Shown: positions 1 to 9,107 of the stretch, piece by piece
How the letters are laid out: each line of letters starts with the position of its first letter
Numbering within the stretch: the stretch's first letter is position 1
Origin: Affinirhizobium lemnae
GTDB lineage: Bacteria; Pseudomonadota; Alphaproteobacteria; Rhizobiales; Rhizobiaceae
Length of the DNA: 38,825 bases
Assembly: GCF_022968395.1 (NCBI RefSeq)
Contig: NZ_JALJQZ010000035.1
Coordinates: forward strand, 1-38,825
Direction of reading: 5' to 3'
Program-made: the position numbers and the translations under genes
Notes under the pieces: model-generated
The model's database searches: none
What the model was told of the DNA's origin: nothing
Seen by the model: only the letters and a program-made list of their open reading frames with translations

Positions 1-222
1 CGATGAGATGAAACGCGGCTAGTAGCTTCCACCCCGAGACACCCAAAAATGCGTTCACCGGACGCTCACGATGTAGCAGCACACTGGCCGCCTCGAAGAG
101 ATAAGTTCGCAGTAGGCGATCGCCCCATCGTGAGACTTGACCGACGATGTCCATTTCGCCCGATTGCTTGCGTCGCGGCGTTAGACCCAGATAGGCACTG
201 ACCTTGCCCCGTTGAAATAATC
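1..222 (-). pseudogene. IS110/IS1111-family transposase, C-terminal fragment
   Basis: Read on the minus strand, this stretch encodes the conserved C-terminal transposase segment of IS110-type elements: [16 protein letters not shown], then QSGE, then a [18 protein letters not shown] stretch. In this family the segment lies in the Transposase_20 domain. No start codon or N-terminal RuvC-like DEDD domain is present: upstream of about position 222 the reading is lost to other IS debris, and the gene runs off the window on the other side. After HRE the reading no longer resembles the family, so there may also be a frameshift near position 70. It is a dead remnant. Confidence 0.75.
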
Positions 223-227
223 CATTT

Positions 228-283
228 TGAATTAAGCTCTGGCCCATTGAGAGGACCAGGGAATGAAGCGCAATCGTTTTACA
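228..283 (+). mobile_element. possible 5' end remnant of another IS3-type element
   Basis: A TGAATTAAGC... start, a gaggacc purine stretch and an ATG at 263 reading MKRNRFT resemble the left end and orfA start of IS3-family elements, whose OrfA proteins often begin M-K-(R/K)-x-R-F-T. The similarity stops after seven codons. The piece is short and the call comes from memory of the family pattern, so it is tentative. Confidence 0.3.
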
Positions 284-357
284 TGTCCGTCGTCGAATGA
301 TTTGAGACTTTTGGGGCTCTGGAAGAATGGAGTTTCCGGCTCGGCTTGCGGGTTGAT

Positions 358-1291
358 TTAAGCCGCTTTGGCTTGGTGGTTCAAGCGACGCTGTTTGATG
401 GTGTCGCGTTTGATCCTTTCGCGTTCGAGCAGGATGGTCTGGCCGCGCCCGAAGTAGACGTCGGCCGGGGTGAGATTGTCGAGGCTCTCGTGGTATCGGC
501 GATGGTTGTAGTGCTCGATGAAGGCTACGATCTGGGCTTCGAGGTCTTCTTTGAAGAAGTAGTTTTCGAGCAGGATGCGGTTCTTCAAAGTCTGATGCCA
601 GCGTTCGATTTTCCCTTGTGTCTGCGGATGGCCGGGAGCGCCGTGAACCTGGTCGATCTTGTATGTCTCCAGCCATTCACCGAGATCGGAAGCGACGTAA
701 CACGGGCCGTTGTCGGACAGCAGGCGCGGCCGGTGTTCGACCTTGACCTTGTCGCAGCCTGGCGCTGGTGCACAGCTTCCAGGCGATGATGTAACGCGAG
801 AAGTCGTCGAGGATGGTCGACAGATAGAACCATCCCCAGCCGATGACCTTCAAGTAGGTGAAGTCGGTTTGCCACATCTCGTTCGGCCTGACGGTCTTGT
901 CCTTGAACTCGTCATTGGCCTTGATGACGATATAGGCTGGCGACGTGATCGGATCATGCGCCTTGAGCAGGCGTGAGAGCGAAGCCTCTGATACGAAATA
1001 GCTTTCCGTGTCCGTGAACTTTACCGCCAGCTCGCGTGGCGACAGATCGGCATGGTCGAGAGCCATGGTAATGATCCGGTCCCGGATGTCATCGGGAATG
1101 CGGTTCCAGACCCGTGACGGCGCGGACGTCCGGTCTTCCAGTCCCTCGACACCGTGGGTCTGGAACCGGTCATACCATCTGTAAAATGTTGGCCTGGGAA
1201 TGCCGAGCTTGTCGAGGGTCTGCCGGACCGACAGATGTGACTGCTCGACCAGCCGGATGATTTCAAGCTTTTCGGTGGCGGGATATCTCAT
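358..1291 (-). pseudogene. IS3-family transposase OrfB (DDE integrase), deleted and frameshifted
   Basis: The N-terminal two thirds begins MRYPATEKLEIIRLVEQ. It carries a helix-turn-helix and the first catalytic Asp in WQTDFTYLK. After WKLCT near position 770 the frame breaks. Translation continues in another frame with GCDKVKVEHRPRLLSDNG (second Asp), [11 protein letters not shown] (catalytic Glu) and the C-terminal [11 protein letters not shown] motif of rve-type integrases, ending at 358. First-to-second Asp spacing is only about 51 residues, short for this family. This fits a deletion of some tens of bases, not a multiple of three, rather than a programmed shift. The start overlaps the orfA stop by ATGA. 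Confidence 0.8.
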
Positions 1292-1662
1292 TCTTCGTCG
1301 CCCCCATGCCCGATCATGCTTTTTTTGAGCAGGCGGTTCTCCAGGGTGAGGTCGGCCAACGCCTCCTTCAGGTCGCGGCTCTCCTTACGCAGCGCCTTCA
1401 CCTCGTCACTCGTTGCCGAACGGGAGGTATCGCCTGCAAGGCGCTTCTTGCCAGCTTCGAGGAATTCCTTCGACCAGCTGTAATACAGGCTCTCGGCGAT
1501 CCCCTCGCGGCGGCAAATCGCGGCGATGCTGTCTTCGCCACGCAGGCCTTCCAGGACGATCCGGATTTTGTCCTCGGCTGAATGGTGCTTGCGCGTGGCG
1601 CGGCGGATGTCCTTGATCGTCTTCTCGGCCGCAGATGTCTGCGGCCCGGATTTCTGTCTCAT
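1288..1662 (-). CDS. IS3-family transposase OrfA
   Basis: This is a 124-residue OrfA with an N-terminal helix-turn-helix (HSAEDKIRIVLEGLRGEDS, then AAICRREGIAESLYYSW) and a C-terminal leucine-zipper-like coiled coil (EVKALRKESRDLKEALADL, then ENRLLKKSM). In this family the coiled coil drives multimerisation and the helix-turn-helix binds the terminal repeats. The start at 1662 is chosen over the longer frame from 1713 because GGGAAG lies just upstream of that ATG. Its stop overlaps the orfB start; in intact relatives an OrfAB fusion made by frameshifting is the active transposase. Here orfA is intact but orfB is broken. Confidence 0.85.
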   Translation of the reverse strand: MRQKSGPQTSAAEKTIKDIRRATRKHHSAEDKIRIVLEGLRGEDSIAAICRREGIAESLYYSWSKEFLEAGKKRLAGDTSRSATSDEVKALRKESRDLKEALADLTLENRLLKKSMIGHGGDEE

Positions 1663-2019
1663 CTTCGCTTCCCTTGAGTGAGCTACGATGAGCCGAAAAT
1701 CCTCTCTTCTCAATTAAGCCAGTTCTGTCTCATGGGCGCTGATGTCGGACATTGATGCAGATCTTCCGCTGTGGCTCATCCTGGATGAGTTTAACAGCGA
1801 TATCATAGGCCGGCCATTCTATCTGGAGCCTGAGCCTCCGCTTGGTCACTTTAGCAAGGCATTCTTTTTGCCGCTTCTGCGCGAATTTATTGCCCGCCGA
1901 AAGTCCTTTGCGGAAGTTAGCCGATCGAGATAGCGGAGTGTGGACCGCAGGGTCTCCGTTCGAGAAGACGAAGGTCCGCCCTCACACTCTCTTTTGTCAG
2001 CGGCAGCATCGTCGGGTGT

Positions 2020-2280
2020 TTACTGCGAAGCGACAGACCCGACTGCCCGATATCCCCGGCGGCGTTTTTGCCTCAGAAGATCAAGGAAGAGATCGACCGC
2101 GTCCTGTTCCTTTTCGAACTGATGAGTTTTCACCTGACCGTTCGTCCCAATCCGTCCCCATCGCCGGGTCAGGCATGCCTCTCCGAACAGGTTCGGGTCG
2201 ATCGACATCGCGTAGAAGCGCGCCAGGTTCTTACTGGCATCCTTGCGTTCGACATAGAGGTGATAGGGTTGGGTGATCAT
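2020..2280 (-). CDS. WGR-domain protein
   Basis: This 86-residue protein starts MITQPYHLYVERKDASKN and continues ARFYAMSIDPNLFGEACL, then TRRWGRIGTNGQVKTHQF. It carries the Trp-Gly-Arg signature of the WGR fold over almost its whole length. WGR domains occur in PARP enzymes, where they contact DNA and the catalytic domain. Stand-alone bacterial versions are common on rhizobial plasmids, but their function is unknown. The start at 2280 is the first ATG directly before the domain; no strong ribosome site is visible. It follows traG on the same strand after a 217-bp gap. The 287 bp between it and the IS3 element hold no convincing gene. Confidence 0.75.
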   Translation of the reverse strand: MITQPYHLYVERKDASKNLARFYAMSIDPNLFGEACLTRRWGRIGTNGQVKTHQFEKEQDAVDLFLDLLRQKRRRGYRAVGSVASQ

Positions 2281-2326
2281 ACGACAAGAATTGCGTGACC
2301 CGCGCCCTGCGTCCAACGAGACTTAT

Positions 2327-2350
2327 GAATCGATCGCGCGGGATCGATTC
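2327..2350. repeat. 24-bp palindrome between traG and the WGR gene
   Basis: GAATCGATC, a 6-base centre and GATCGATTC form a perfect 9-bp inverted repeat, 47 bp upstream of the WGR-gene start and 148 bp past the traG stop. No T-run follows, so an operator or recombination site fits better than a terminator. A related GATCGCGATC palindrome lies about 15 bp further on. Confidence 0.45.
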
Positions 2351-2497
2351 AGTTCTGTGAAGAATGGATCGCGATCAGGCTGGGCGGTCCGCCTCCGGCG
2401 CACGGCTCTATTCGCTAGCGCGAACGAAGCCCATAAGTGGTCTTCGCCGATTCCGGTGACGATCCTCCCCCAAGTGTCAGATCGGGTTGCACATTGG

Positions 2498-4453
2498 CTA
2501 CTCCGATTGTTCCTTCCTCAAGAGATGGCCCGATCGAGCAGCCGGTTGGTGAAACCGGTTTTGCCCGACGCAGTTTTTCATGTCGTTGCGTCGGAACCAG
2601 ATGGCGCGACCGCATCTAAGCGGCGGATTGCCTGCGGTAAAGACGATCTGCTCATCGGCTCGCATTCGCAGCACCTCATGCGGCTGGATCAGCGGTCTAG
2701 CAGCCAGTTGCTTGGATCGTGTTCGCGACGAGCCGCGTGCCTGATAGTTGCAGCTAACCTGGTCGATCTCGACTGTCGTCATGCCGCAGCGGCGCGATAT
2801 GTATTCCGCCGTCTCCGGATCATTGATGGCAGCAAACGAAATCCAGCTCGCGCTCTCGAACCATTTGCTCGATGCGTCCCGACCACCGTATGTCTCGCGA
2901 AGTTGGCCGATGGACTGATAGATCATCGTGAGCGTGATGCCGTATTTGCGGCCGGCATCGCGCGCTGTCTCCAGGATGCGCATGTAGCCTAGCCGCGCCA
3001 CCTCATCGAGAAGAAAAAGGGCACGGCCTTCGATCTGTCCATCCCGATTGTAAATCGCGTTGAGGAACGAACCGATGATGACGCGCGCCAGCCCCGCATG
3101 TGTCTCAAGCGTCTTCAAGTCGATATTGATGAACACGTCGGTCTTTCCCGACGCGATATCGTCGGTGGAAAATGCAGAGCCGGACACCAGAGCTGCGTAG
3201 TTCGGGTAGGACAGCCAATGCGTCTCCTTGATCGCATTGGCATAGACACCGCTGAATGTTTCCGGTGTCATGTTCACGAACGCGGCAACGTTCTCCTTTA
3301 CGAACTCGGATTCCGAATTGTCGTAGATGTCCTGCAGCCGCTTGCGTAACTGCGGTTCCGGCTCCGACAGGTTGGCCCGCACCTGACGAAGCGTCTGTTG
3401 CTCAATTGCTGTGTGACCGGAAAGGCAGACGTCGGCGATCATCGCCGTCAGGAGCTGAAGACCGGACGCTCGAAAGAAGTCGTCGCGAACGCCGCTCGCG
3501 CGTCCACTCTCGCTCATGATCCAGGACGCAACAGCGGCTATGTCCTCTTCTTTCGTGCCACCGAACTTTCCGATCCAGGCCAGTGCGTTGAAGCCGATCC
3601 CTGGATTGCGGGGATCAAGGATCCGGATCCTTCTGCCCGCACGCTCACGATGCTGCGACACCATCGGCGCAACCTCGTTCGAAGGATCGAGCACGATCAA
3701 CGAACCACCCCATTTGAGCGCGGTCGGGATTGTCACCGAGGTCGTTTTGTAACCGCCCGATCCGGCGAAGACGATGCCATGCGAGGAACCGAACGATCCG
3801 TCGAAGCAGAGCAGCGGTGACTTGCCGCCGGCGCCCCAGGTCTCGCTGTTATCGGCACGGAACGACACGGCGGCGACACCGTCGCGGTCGACGCGATACC
3901 GCTCGCCGACCACGATGCCGCCCGCGTCCGAGAAGAGCTTATCCGCTTCGGCAAGTTTCATCCAGTCGGCCTCGCCGTGCAGGGCACGCTTGCCGATGAT
4001 CCGTTTTGGCGCTGTCCGGGCGAAGGCGGCGTTACCCACCACCGCCACGCGCAATGCGAAGCAGCCGGACATCAACGCAGCGGCCGCGCCAATCATGGTC
4101 GAAGGATCGAGATAGGAAAGCGCGGATTTTCCCGCACTCACTTGGGACGATAGCGCTGCAAGCCGGATGCCCTCTCGCAAGCAAGCCGTCAGAATGACGG
4201 CCGCGTTTCCGATTGCAGCACCAGCGCCTGCAGAGCGAATGTTTGCCGACCCGGCCGTTGCAAACAGGAACGTTAAGCCCAGAGCTGCGGCCGTCACGAA
4301 TGGCGCCGCTACCCCTGCACGCCCCAATGCGAGCGTTGCCGCCTCGGTCTTTCCGAATCCGGAAAGCCATGTCTCCATCCCTGTCATCGCGAACACGGTC
4401 GCTACCATCATGACTGCGGGCAGAATGACGAGAACGATCCTACTCGCCTTCAT
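2498..4453 (-). CDS. traG: TraG, type IV coupling protein
   Basis: This 651-residue VirD4/TraG ATPase links the relaxosome at oriT to the Trb channel in the inner membrane. Several hydrophobic segments occupy the first about 145 residues. The Walker A motif is GSGGYKT at residues 231-237, followed by the family's LIVLDPSNE strand. Walker B is [12 protein letters not shown], and a [11 protein letters not shown] segment follows. The length is normal for Ti-type TraG. Its ATG overlaps the 3' end of traD, so traC-traD-traG is a translationally coupled operon leaving the oriT region. No truncation is seen. Confidence 0.95.
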   Translation of the reverse strand: MKASRIVLVILPAVMMVATVFAMTGMETWLSGFGKTEAATLALGRAGVAAPFVTAAALGLTFLFATAGSANIRSAGAGAAIGNAAVILTACLREGIRLAALSSQVSAGKSALSYLDPSTMIGAAAALMSGCFALRVAVVGNAAFARTAPKRIIGKRALHGEADWMKLAEADKLFSDAGGIVVGERYRVDRDGVAAVSFRADNSETWGAGGKSPLLCFDGSFGSSHGIVFAGSGGYKTTSVTIPTALKWGGSLIVLDPSNEVAPMVSQHRERAGRRIRILDPRNPGIGFNALAWIGKFGGTKEEDIAAVASWIMSESGRASGVRDDFFRASGLQLLTAMIADVCLSGHTAIEQQTLRQVRANLSEPEPQLRKRLQDIYDNSESEFVKENVAAFVNMTPETFSGVYANAIKETHWLSYPNYAALVSGSAFSTDDIASGKTDVFINIDLKTLETHAGLARVIIGSFLNAIYNRDGQIEGRALFLLDEVARLGYMRILETARDAGRKYGITLTMIYQSIGQLRETYGGRDASSKWFESASWISFAAINDPETAEYISRRCGMTTVEIDQVSCNYQARGSSRTRSKQLAARPLIQPHEVLRMRADEQIVFTAGNPPLRCGRAIWFRRNDMKNCVGQNRFHQPAARSGHLLRKEQSE

Positions 4454-4655
4454 TGCCGAACGCCTCCGCCCCGATCGCTGTCAGTCGAGATCGCTCACGG
4501 TCGTCGGACTGCAGCCGCTTTTGTAGGTCGATCAGGGCACCGAGCAGAAGCGCTCGCTTCTCGTAGCGAAGGCCGGCTTTGACGATCAGGCCGCCAAGCT
4601 CGATCTTGTCACGCGTGTCCTTCTTCCGGGCATCCGACGTCACGTTTCTGCTCAT
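4440..4655 (-). CDS. traD: TraD, conjugal transfer accessory protein
   Basis: This 71-residue protein begins [20 protein letters not shown] and continues [20 protein letters not shown]. This is the compact form of TraD typical of Ti-type plasmids and is unrelated to the F-plasmid coupling protein TraD. The family is linked to DNA processing with TraC and TraA, but its biochemical role is not established. I chose the start at 4655, four bases after the traC stop, rather than the long upstream frame that overlaps traC. The 3' end overlaps traG by 14 bases. Confidence 0.85.
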   Translation of the reverse strand: MSRNVTSDARKKDTRDKIELGGLIVKAGLRYEKRALLLGALIDLQKRLQSDDRERSRLTAIGAEAFGNEGE

Positions 4656-4659
4656 CCTC

Positions 4660-4956
4660 TCAAGCCTCAGTAGAGCTGCCCGCCGCCGCGCCAGACGCGA
4701 GCGCCTCGGACTGCCCGCCGCTCGTGCTGCTTTCCCCTGCCCCTTTCCGTCCGCTTGTGCCGGGCTTGCCTCCGCGAAAGCGTTTGCCCAGTTCCTCGAA
4801 CGCCACCTGGAGCTCGGTCTCCTCGATCTCGATCTCGCCAAGGCCCGCCCGGAGCGCAATGCGACCGATACGCTCGGCCTCTCTCGTCTCCGCGTGCTTG
4901 AGCTGCTCTTGGAGTTTGGCGATTTCTTCGCGGATTTTGGAGGAAGGCTTCTTCAT
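4660..4956 (-). CDS. traC: TraC, relaxosome accessory protein
   Basis: This 98-residue protein begins [18 protein letters not shown] and has a charged N-terminal coiled coil (residues about 5-35). A low-complexity Gly/Ser/Ala tail follows from residue 60. This matches the Ti-plasmid TraC family, thought to help TraA at oriT. It is the first gene of traC-traD-traG and is transcribed away from oriT. The 255-bp gap to traA holds the shared divergent promoters, a candidate TraR box and oriT. Confidence 0.88.
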   Translation of the reverse strand: MKKPSSKIREEIAKLQEQLKHAETREAERIGRIALRAGLGEIEIEETELQVAFEELGKRFRGGKPGTSGRKGAGESSTSGGQSEALASGAAAGSSTEA

Positions 4957-5010
4957 CTCTGGATTGTCCCCTGTTGCTGCATGACGTGGTTCACGCAGCC
5001 AGAGTCGTTC

Positions 5011-5028
5011 AGATCGGCGTGCCGATCT
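5011..5028. promoter_or_regulatory. 18-bp dyad in the traC-traA control region
   Basis: AGATCGGC and GCCGATCT form perfect 8-bp arms around a 2-base centre, 55 bp upstream of the traC start. It directly abuts the candidate TraR box at 5029. The length and symmetry are those of a dimeric regulator site; TraR or the relaxosome could bind here. I did not see a second copy. Confidence 0.4.
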
Positions 5029-5046
5029 ACTAACAGAAATGCGAGT
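5029..5046. promoter_or_regulatory. candidate TraR box A (traC/traA)
   Basis: ACTAACAGAAATGCGAGT is an imperfect 18-bp dyad resembling the perfect one at 23930-23947. The preceding CGATCT also precedes the copy at 23851. It lies 73 bp from the traC start and about 165 bp from the traA start, where TraR-controlled divergent promoters are expected. The assignment is inference. Confidence 0.45.
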
Positions 5047-5059
5047 AGGCGGAGCCTAC
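5045..5059. repeat. short hairpin beside oriT
   Basis: GTAGGC-GGA-GCCTAC has perfect 6-bp arms and is followed by CGCTTTT. It may be a weak terminator or an accessory relaxosome structure. It overlaps the end of candidate box A by two bases. Confidence 0.3.
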
Positions 5060-5061
5060 GC

Positions 5062-5140
5062 TTTTGAGCATCATCCCGTCCGTTCGCAAGGACGGATCCG
5101 AAGGGCGCAATTATACGTCGCTGATGCGACGCTCTGCTTT
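5062..5140. other. oriT, RSF1010/Ti-type transfer origin
   Basis: AAGGGCGCAATTATACGTCG at 5101-5120 matches the conserved nic-region core of Ti-type origins (GGCGCAATTATACGTCGCTG). It is followed by CGTCGC-TGAT-GCGACG, a perfect 6-bp inverted repeat at 5116-5131. A second inverted repeat, CCGTCC/GGACGG, lies about 20 bases upstream (5077-5096). The location between divergent traC and traA is the normal one. TraA is expected to nick in the core. The exact nicked base cannot be set from sequence alone. Confidence 0.85.
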
Positions 5141-5211
5141 TGCCCCCAGGCGGGGCCACCCGCTTCTGACGAACACATTGATTTTGTTCGATCCAAGGAA
5201 CTTGCCTGGTT

Positions 5212-8200
5212 ATGGCCGTGCCGCATTTCTCAGTCAGTATCGTTGCCCGTGGCTCGGGTCGCAGCGCCGTGCTGTCGGCGGCGTATCGGCATTGCGCGAA
5301 GATGGACTACGAGCGGGAAGCCCGCACCATCGACTACACCCGCAAGCAGGGTCTGCTGCACGAAGAGTTTGTCATCCCGGCCGATGCCCCGGAGTGGCTA
5401 CAATTAATGATTGCCGATCGGTCTGTCTCCGGTGCGTCGGAAGCCTTCTGGAACAAGGTCGAAGAGTTCGAGAAGCGATCGGATGCGCAGCTCGCCAAGG
5501 ACGTGACCATCGCCTTGCCGATTGAGCTCTCGGCTGAGCAGAACATCGAGCTCGTCAGGGACTTTGTGGCGCAGCACATATTGGCCCACGGGATAGTAGC
5601 CGACTGGGTGTTCCATGACGCGCCGGGCAATCCGCACATCCATCTGATGACGACGCTGCGGCCGCTGACCGAGGACGGATTCGGGTCGAAGAAGGTGGTC
5701 GTCACAGGACCAGACGGCAAGGTGCTTCGCAACGAGAGCGGCAAGATAATCTACGAACTTTGGGCTGGCGGCCTCGAAAACTTCAATGCGCTTCGCGATG
5801 GCTGGTTTGCCTGCCAGAACCGACACCTGGCGCTTGCGGGCCTCGATATCAGGATCGATGGCCGCTCCTTCGAGAAGCAGGGCATCGAGCTCACCCCAAC
5901 CATTCATCTCGGCGTCGGCACGAAAGCGATCGAGAGGAAGACGGCCATTGGAGGTGGGGCGGCAGACGAGCAGGCTGCGCTCGAACGTCTGGCATTGCAG
6001 GAAGAGCGGCGGGCGGAGAATGCCCGCCGGATCCAGCGTAATCCGGAGATCGTGCTGGACCTGATCACGCGGGAAAAAAGCATGTTCGACGAACGCGATG
6101 TCGCCAAGATTCTGCATCGCTATGTCGATGATGCGGGCCTCTTCCAGAGCCTGATGGCGCGCATCCTGCAGAGCCCGCAAACTCTCCGTCTCGATCGCGA
6201 GCGGCTGAACTTTGTGACCGGGGTCCGAGCTCCGGCAAAATATACGACACGCGAGCTGATCAGGCTCGAAGCCGAGATGGCCAATCGAACAATCTGGCTG
6301 TCGCAGCGGTCGTCGCATGGCTTACGGCAGCCCGTGCTCGAGGCGACGTTCGCGCGCCACGAACGGCTGTCTGACGAACAGAAAGCCGCTATCGAACATG
6401 TCACCGGTGGTGAGCGGATTGCCGCCGTGATCGGCCGCGCTGGCGCCGGCAAGACAACGATGATGAAGGCGGCGCGTGAGGCCTGGGAAGCGGCCGGGTA
6501 CCGTGTCGTCGGTGGCGCTCTTGCCGGGAAGGCTGCGGAAGGCCTTTCGAGCGAAGCGGGCATCGTCTCACGCACGCTGTCGTCCTGGGAGCTCGGCTGG
6601 AGCCAAGGGCGCGGGAAGCTCGACGACAAGACCGTCTTTGTTCTGGACGAGGCTGGCATGGTGTCGTCACGGCAGATGGCGACATTCGTCGAAGCTGTCA
6701 CCAAAGCGGGCGCCAAGCTCGTCCTTGTCGGCGATCCAGAGCAGCTTCAACCGATCGAAGCGGGTGCTGCCTTCCGCGCTATTGCCGATCGTATCGGTTA
6801 TGCCGAACTCGAAACAATCTATCGCCAGCGAGAGCAATGGATGCGCGACGCATCGCTCGATCTCGCACGGGGTAATGTCGGTCAAGCCATTGCGGCCTAT
6901 CAGTCCAAAGATAAGATGATCGGCGCCGAGCTGAAGGCTGATGCCGTCACAAACCTCATCGCTGACTGGAACCGCGACTACGATCCCGCGAAGTCTACAC
7001 TGATCCTCGCGCACCTACGCCGCGATGTGCGGATGCTGAACGAGCTTGCCCGCGCCAAGCTGATCGAGCGCGGCGTCATCGAACAGGGTTCACAGTTCAA
7101 GACTGCCGATGGAAACCGCAACTTCGCCGTCGGTGATCAGATCGTCTTTCTCAAGAACGAGGGATCGATCGGCGTCAAGAACGGCATGCTGGGCAAGGTG
7201 GTGGAAGCAGCGCCCGGTCGCATCATCGCCGAGATTGGCGAGGGTGAGCGCCTGCGCCAGGTTATCGTCGAACAACGCTTCTACAACAATGTCGATCACG
7301 GCTATGCCACCACGGTGCACAAAGCCCAAGGCGCCACTGTTGATCGGGTCAAGGTGCTGGCTTCACTCTCCCTCGATCGTCACCTGACCTATGTCGCAAT
7401 GACACGCCACCGTGAGGATCTCGGTGTCTATTACGGCAGCCGATCCTTTGCCAAGGCAGGCGGTCTGGTCGAGATCCTGTCGCGCAGGAATTCCAAGGAA
7501 ACGACGCTCGATTATGGCGGCGGTAGCATCTACCGCCAGGCACTCCGCTTTGCCGAGGCGCGGGGCCTTCACATCGTCAACGTTGCCAGAACCGTGGCGC
7601 GTGACCGTCTCGAATGGACGGTGCGCCAGAAACAGAAGCTCGTCGATCTCGCCGACCGGCTCGCGGCCATCGGCAATAAACTTGGCACCGGGCTCGGCTT
7701 CACGACATCGACGACCAGAACAGTTTCCAACCAGCCCAAGGAGACCAGGCCCATGGTGGCAGGGATCACGACTTTCCCCAAATCGATCGATCAGACAGTC
7801 GAAGACAAGCTCGCCGCCGACCCCGCACTCAGGACGCAGTGGGAGGAAGTCTCGATGCGATTTACCCTAGTCTACGCGCAGCCCGAAGCAGCGTTCAAGG
7901 CGGCGAATATCGATGCGATGCTGAGTGATCAGACGACCGCGGCAAAGACGCTTTCAAGGATTGCTGCGGAGCCGGAGGCCTTCGGCGCGCTCAAGGGCAA
8001 GACCGGGGTCTTCGCCAGCCGCGCTGACAAATCGGACCGCGACCGTGCGCTGAAGAATGTAGCGCCGCTCGCAGACAGTATCCGTGACTATCTTCGCCAG
8101 CGCGGCGAGGCGGAACGGCGTATCCAAGCTGAGGAACTGGCGGCTCGCAGACAGGTCGCACTGGAGATCCCCGCTCTCTCAGCCAGTGCGAAAAGCGTTC

Positions 8201-8544
8201 TGGAGCGGGTGCGTGACGCCATCGACCGCAACGATTTGCCCGCCGGTCTTGAATATGCGCTCGCAGACAAGCAAGTGAAGGCTGAACTCGAGGGTTTCTC
8301 CAAAGCGGTCACGGAACGCTTTGGAGAGAGGACCTTCCTGCCCCTCGCTGCCAAGGATGCCAACGGCGAGGCTTTCCAGCGCATCACATCCGGAATGAAC
8401 GCCACGCAGAAGAGCGAGATCCAGCAGGCCTGGAACACAATGCGGACTGTGCAGCAACTGACGGCCCACGAACGCAGTGTGACGGCACTCAAGCAGGCCG
8501 AAGCACTGCGTCGGACGAAATCTCAGGGGCTCACCCTCAAATGA
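5212..8544 (+). CDS. traA: TraA, relaxase-helicase
   Basis: This 1110-residue protein nicks oriT, stays bound to the 5' end and unwinds the transferred strand. The N-terminal MobA/MobL (MOBQ) relaxase domain begins MAVPHFSVSIVARGSGRS. Tyr25 in SAAYRH is the likely nicking residue, and the metal-binding histidines lie in GNPHIHLMTTLRP (His142, His144). The central part is a RecD/TraI-type helicase: Walker A GRAGAGKT near residue 408, Walker B VFVLDEAGMVSS, GDPEQLQPIEAG, then GYATTVHKAQGATVD and LTYVAMTRHRE. The C-terminal 330 residues are charged and helical. The ATG is the first codon matching the family N-terminus. traF starts inside its stop codon. Confidence 0.97.
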   Translation: MAVPHFSVSIVARGSGRSAVLSAAYRHCAKMDYEREARTIDYTRKQGLLHEEFVIPADAPEWLQLMIADRSVSGASEAFWNKVEEFEKRSDAQLAKDVTIALPIELSAEQNIELVRDFVAQHILAHGIVADWVFHDAPGNPHIHLMTTLRPLTEDGFGSKKVVVTGPDGKVLRNESGKIIYELWAGGLENFNALRDGWFACQNRHLALAGLDIRIDGRSFEKQGIELTPTIHLGVGTKAIERKTAIGGGAADEQAALERLALQEERRAENARRIQRNPEIVLDLITREKSMFDERDVAKILHRYVDDAGLFQSLMARILQSPQTLRLDRERLNFVTGVRAPAKYTTRELIRLEAEMANRTIWLSQRSSHGLRQPVLEATFARHERLSDEQKAAIEHVTGGERIAAVIGRAGAGKTTMMKAAREAWEAAGYRVVGGALAGKAAEGLSSEAGIVSRTLSSWELGWSQGRGKLDDKTVFVLDEAGMVSSRQMATFVEAVTKAGAKLVLVGDPEQLQPIEAGAAFRAIADRIGYAELETIYRQREQWMRDASLDLARGNVGQAIAAYQSKDKMIGAELKADAVTNLIADWNRDYDPAKSTLILAHLRRDVRMLNELARAKLIERGVIEQGSQFKTADGNRNFAVGDQIVFLKNEGSIGVKNGMLGKVVEAAPGRIIAEIGEGERLRQVIVEQRFYNNVDHGYATTVHKAQGATVDRVKVLASLSLDRHLTYVAMTRHREDLGVYYGSRSFAKAGGLVEILSRRNSKETTLDYGGGSIYRQALRFAEARGLHIVNVARTVARDRLEWTVRQKQKLVDLADRLAAIGNKLGTGLGFTTSTTRTVSNQPKETRPMVAGITTFPKSIDQTVEDKLAADPALRTQWEEVSMRFTLVYAQPEAAFKAANIDAMLSDQTTAAKTLSRIAAEPEAFGALKGKTGVFASRADKSDRDRALKNVAPLADSIRDYLRQRGEAERRIQAEELAARRQVALEIPALSASAKSVLERVRDAIDRNDLPAGLEYALADKQVKAELEGFSKAVTERFGERTFLPLAAKDANGEAFQRITSGMNATQKSEIQQAWNTMRTVQQLTAHERSVTALKQAEALRRTKSQGLTLK

Positions 8545-9107
8545 AGATGCGTCATCGACATAGAGTGCTACGGCGCATGAAACGGCTCGTCTGGTTCTAT
8601 CGGATCAGCAGCGTCAGCCTTTTTACGCTTGGCCTCATTGTGCTGCTCGGAGGCCAGGGCTTCAGAATCAATCTGACGCCGAGTGAGCCGCTGGGTCTGT
8701 GGCGGATCGTCAAAGCCGATCGTCCGATCCTGGTCGGTGATCTTGTCTTCATCTGCCCGCCGGACACCGACGCGCTACGTGAGGCGCGCGCGCGTGGATA
8801 TCTGCGTTTTGGCCTCTGCGCTGGTTGGGTCGCACCACTGATCAAGAGGGTTGTGGCGACATCTGGACAGGCGATCGAGATCCATGACGATGTCCGCATT
8901 GATGGTCGGCCACTTCCTCACTCGCGCGTTGCACGGACGGACGGCCAGGGGCGTGAGTTGGTGTGCTACGACGGTGGTGTCGTTCCGCCCGGAACGGTCT
9001 TCCTGCATTCCGCGTTTCCGGGATCGTTCGATAGCCGGTACTTCGGTCCACTGCCGATGGACGGGATTCTCGGATTGGCGCAGGAGGTCTGGACCTATGC
9101 GGCGTGA
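8541..9107 (+). CDS. traF: TraF, pilin-maturation peptidase
   Basis: This 188-residue S26-family signal-peptidase-like protein has one N-terminal membrane segment (residues about 18-38). The active-site serine is Ser48 in NLTPSEPLGLW, the general-base lysine is Lys102 in PLIKRVVATSG, and Asp164 sits in SFDSRYFGPL. The family processes and cyclises the TrbC prepilin in the inner membrane. The ATG overlaps the traA TGA, and the end overlaps traB by 11 bases. This shows a coupled traA-traF-traB-traH operon. Confidence 0.93.
   Translation: MKMRHRHRVLRRMKRLVWFYRISSVSLFTLGLIVLLGGQGFRINLTPSEPLGLWRIVKADRPILVGDLVFICPPDTDALREARARGYLRFGLCAGWVAPLIKRVVATSGQAIEIHDDVRIDGRPLPHSRVARTDGQGRELVCYDGGVVPPGTVFLHSAFPGSFDSRYFGPLPMDGILGLAQEVWTYAA

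Larger units (their letters stand above)
303..1732 (-). mobile_element. IS3-family insertion sequence with damaged orfB
   Basis: The two transposase frames (orfA and orfB) lie between imperfect terminal inverted repeats. Both ends start TGAGAC, share GGCT at positions 13-16, and share an inner (T)TTCCGGCTC/TTTTCGGCTC block. This gives a 1430-bp element, normal for IS3. I see no matching target duplication: the flanking triplets are att and tgg. The element may therefore have lost its original flank by recombination. It sits beside IS110 and other IS debris, marking a hotspot at the edge of the conjugation locus. orfB has an internal deletion, so it probably cannot move by itself. Confidence 0.7.

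Noticed and set aside
1742..1933. 63-codon plus-strand frame (MSDIDADLPLWLILDEFNSD...)
   Set aside because: It starts 10 bases after the IS3 end, has no ribosome site or known motif, and the opposite strand is open over the same stretch.
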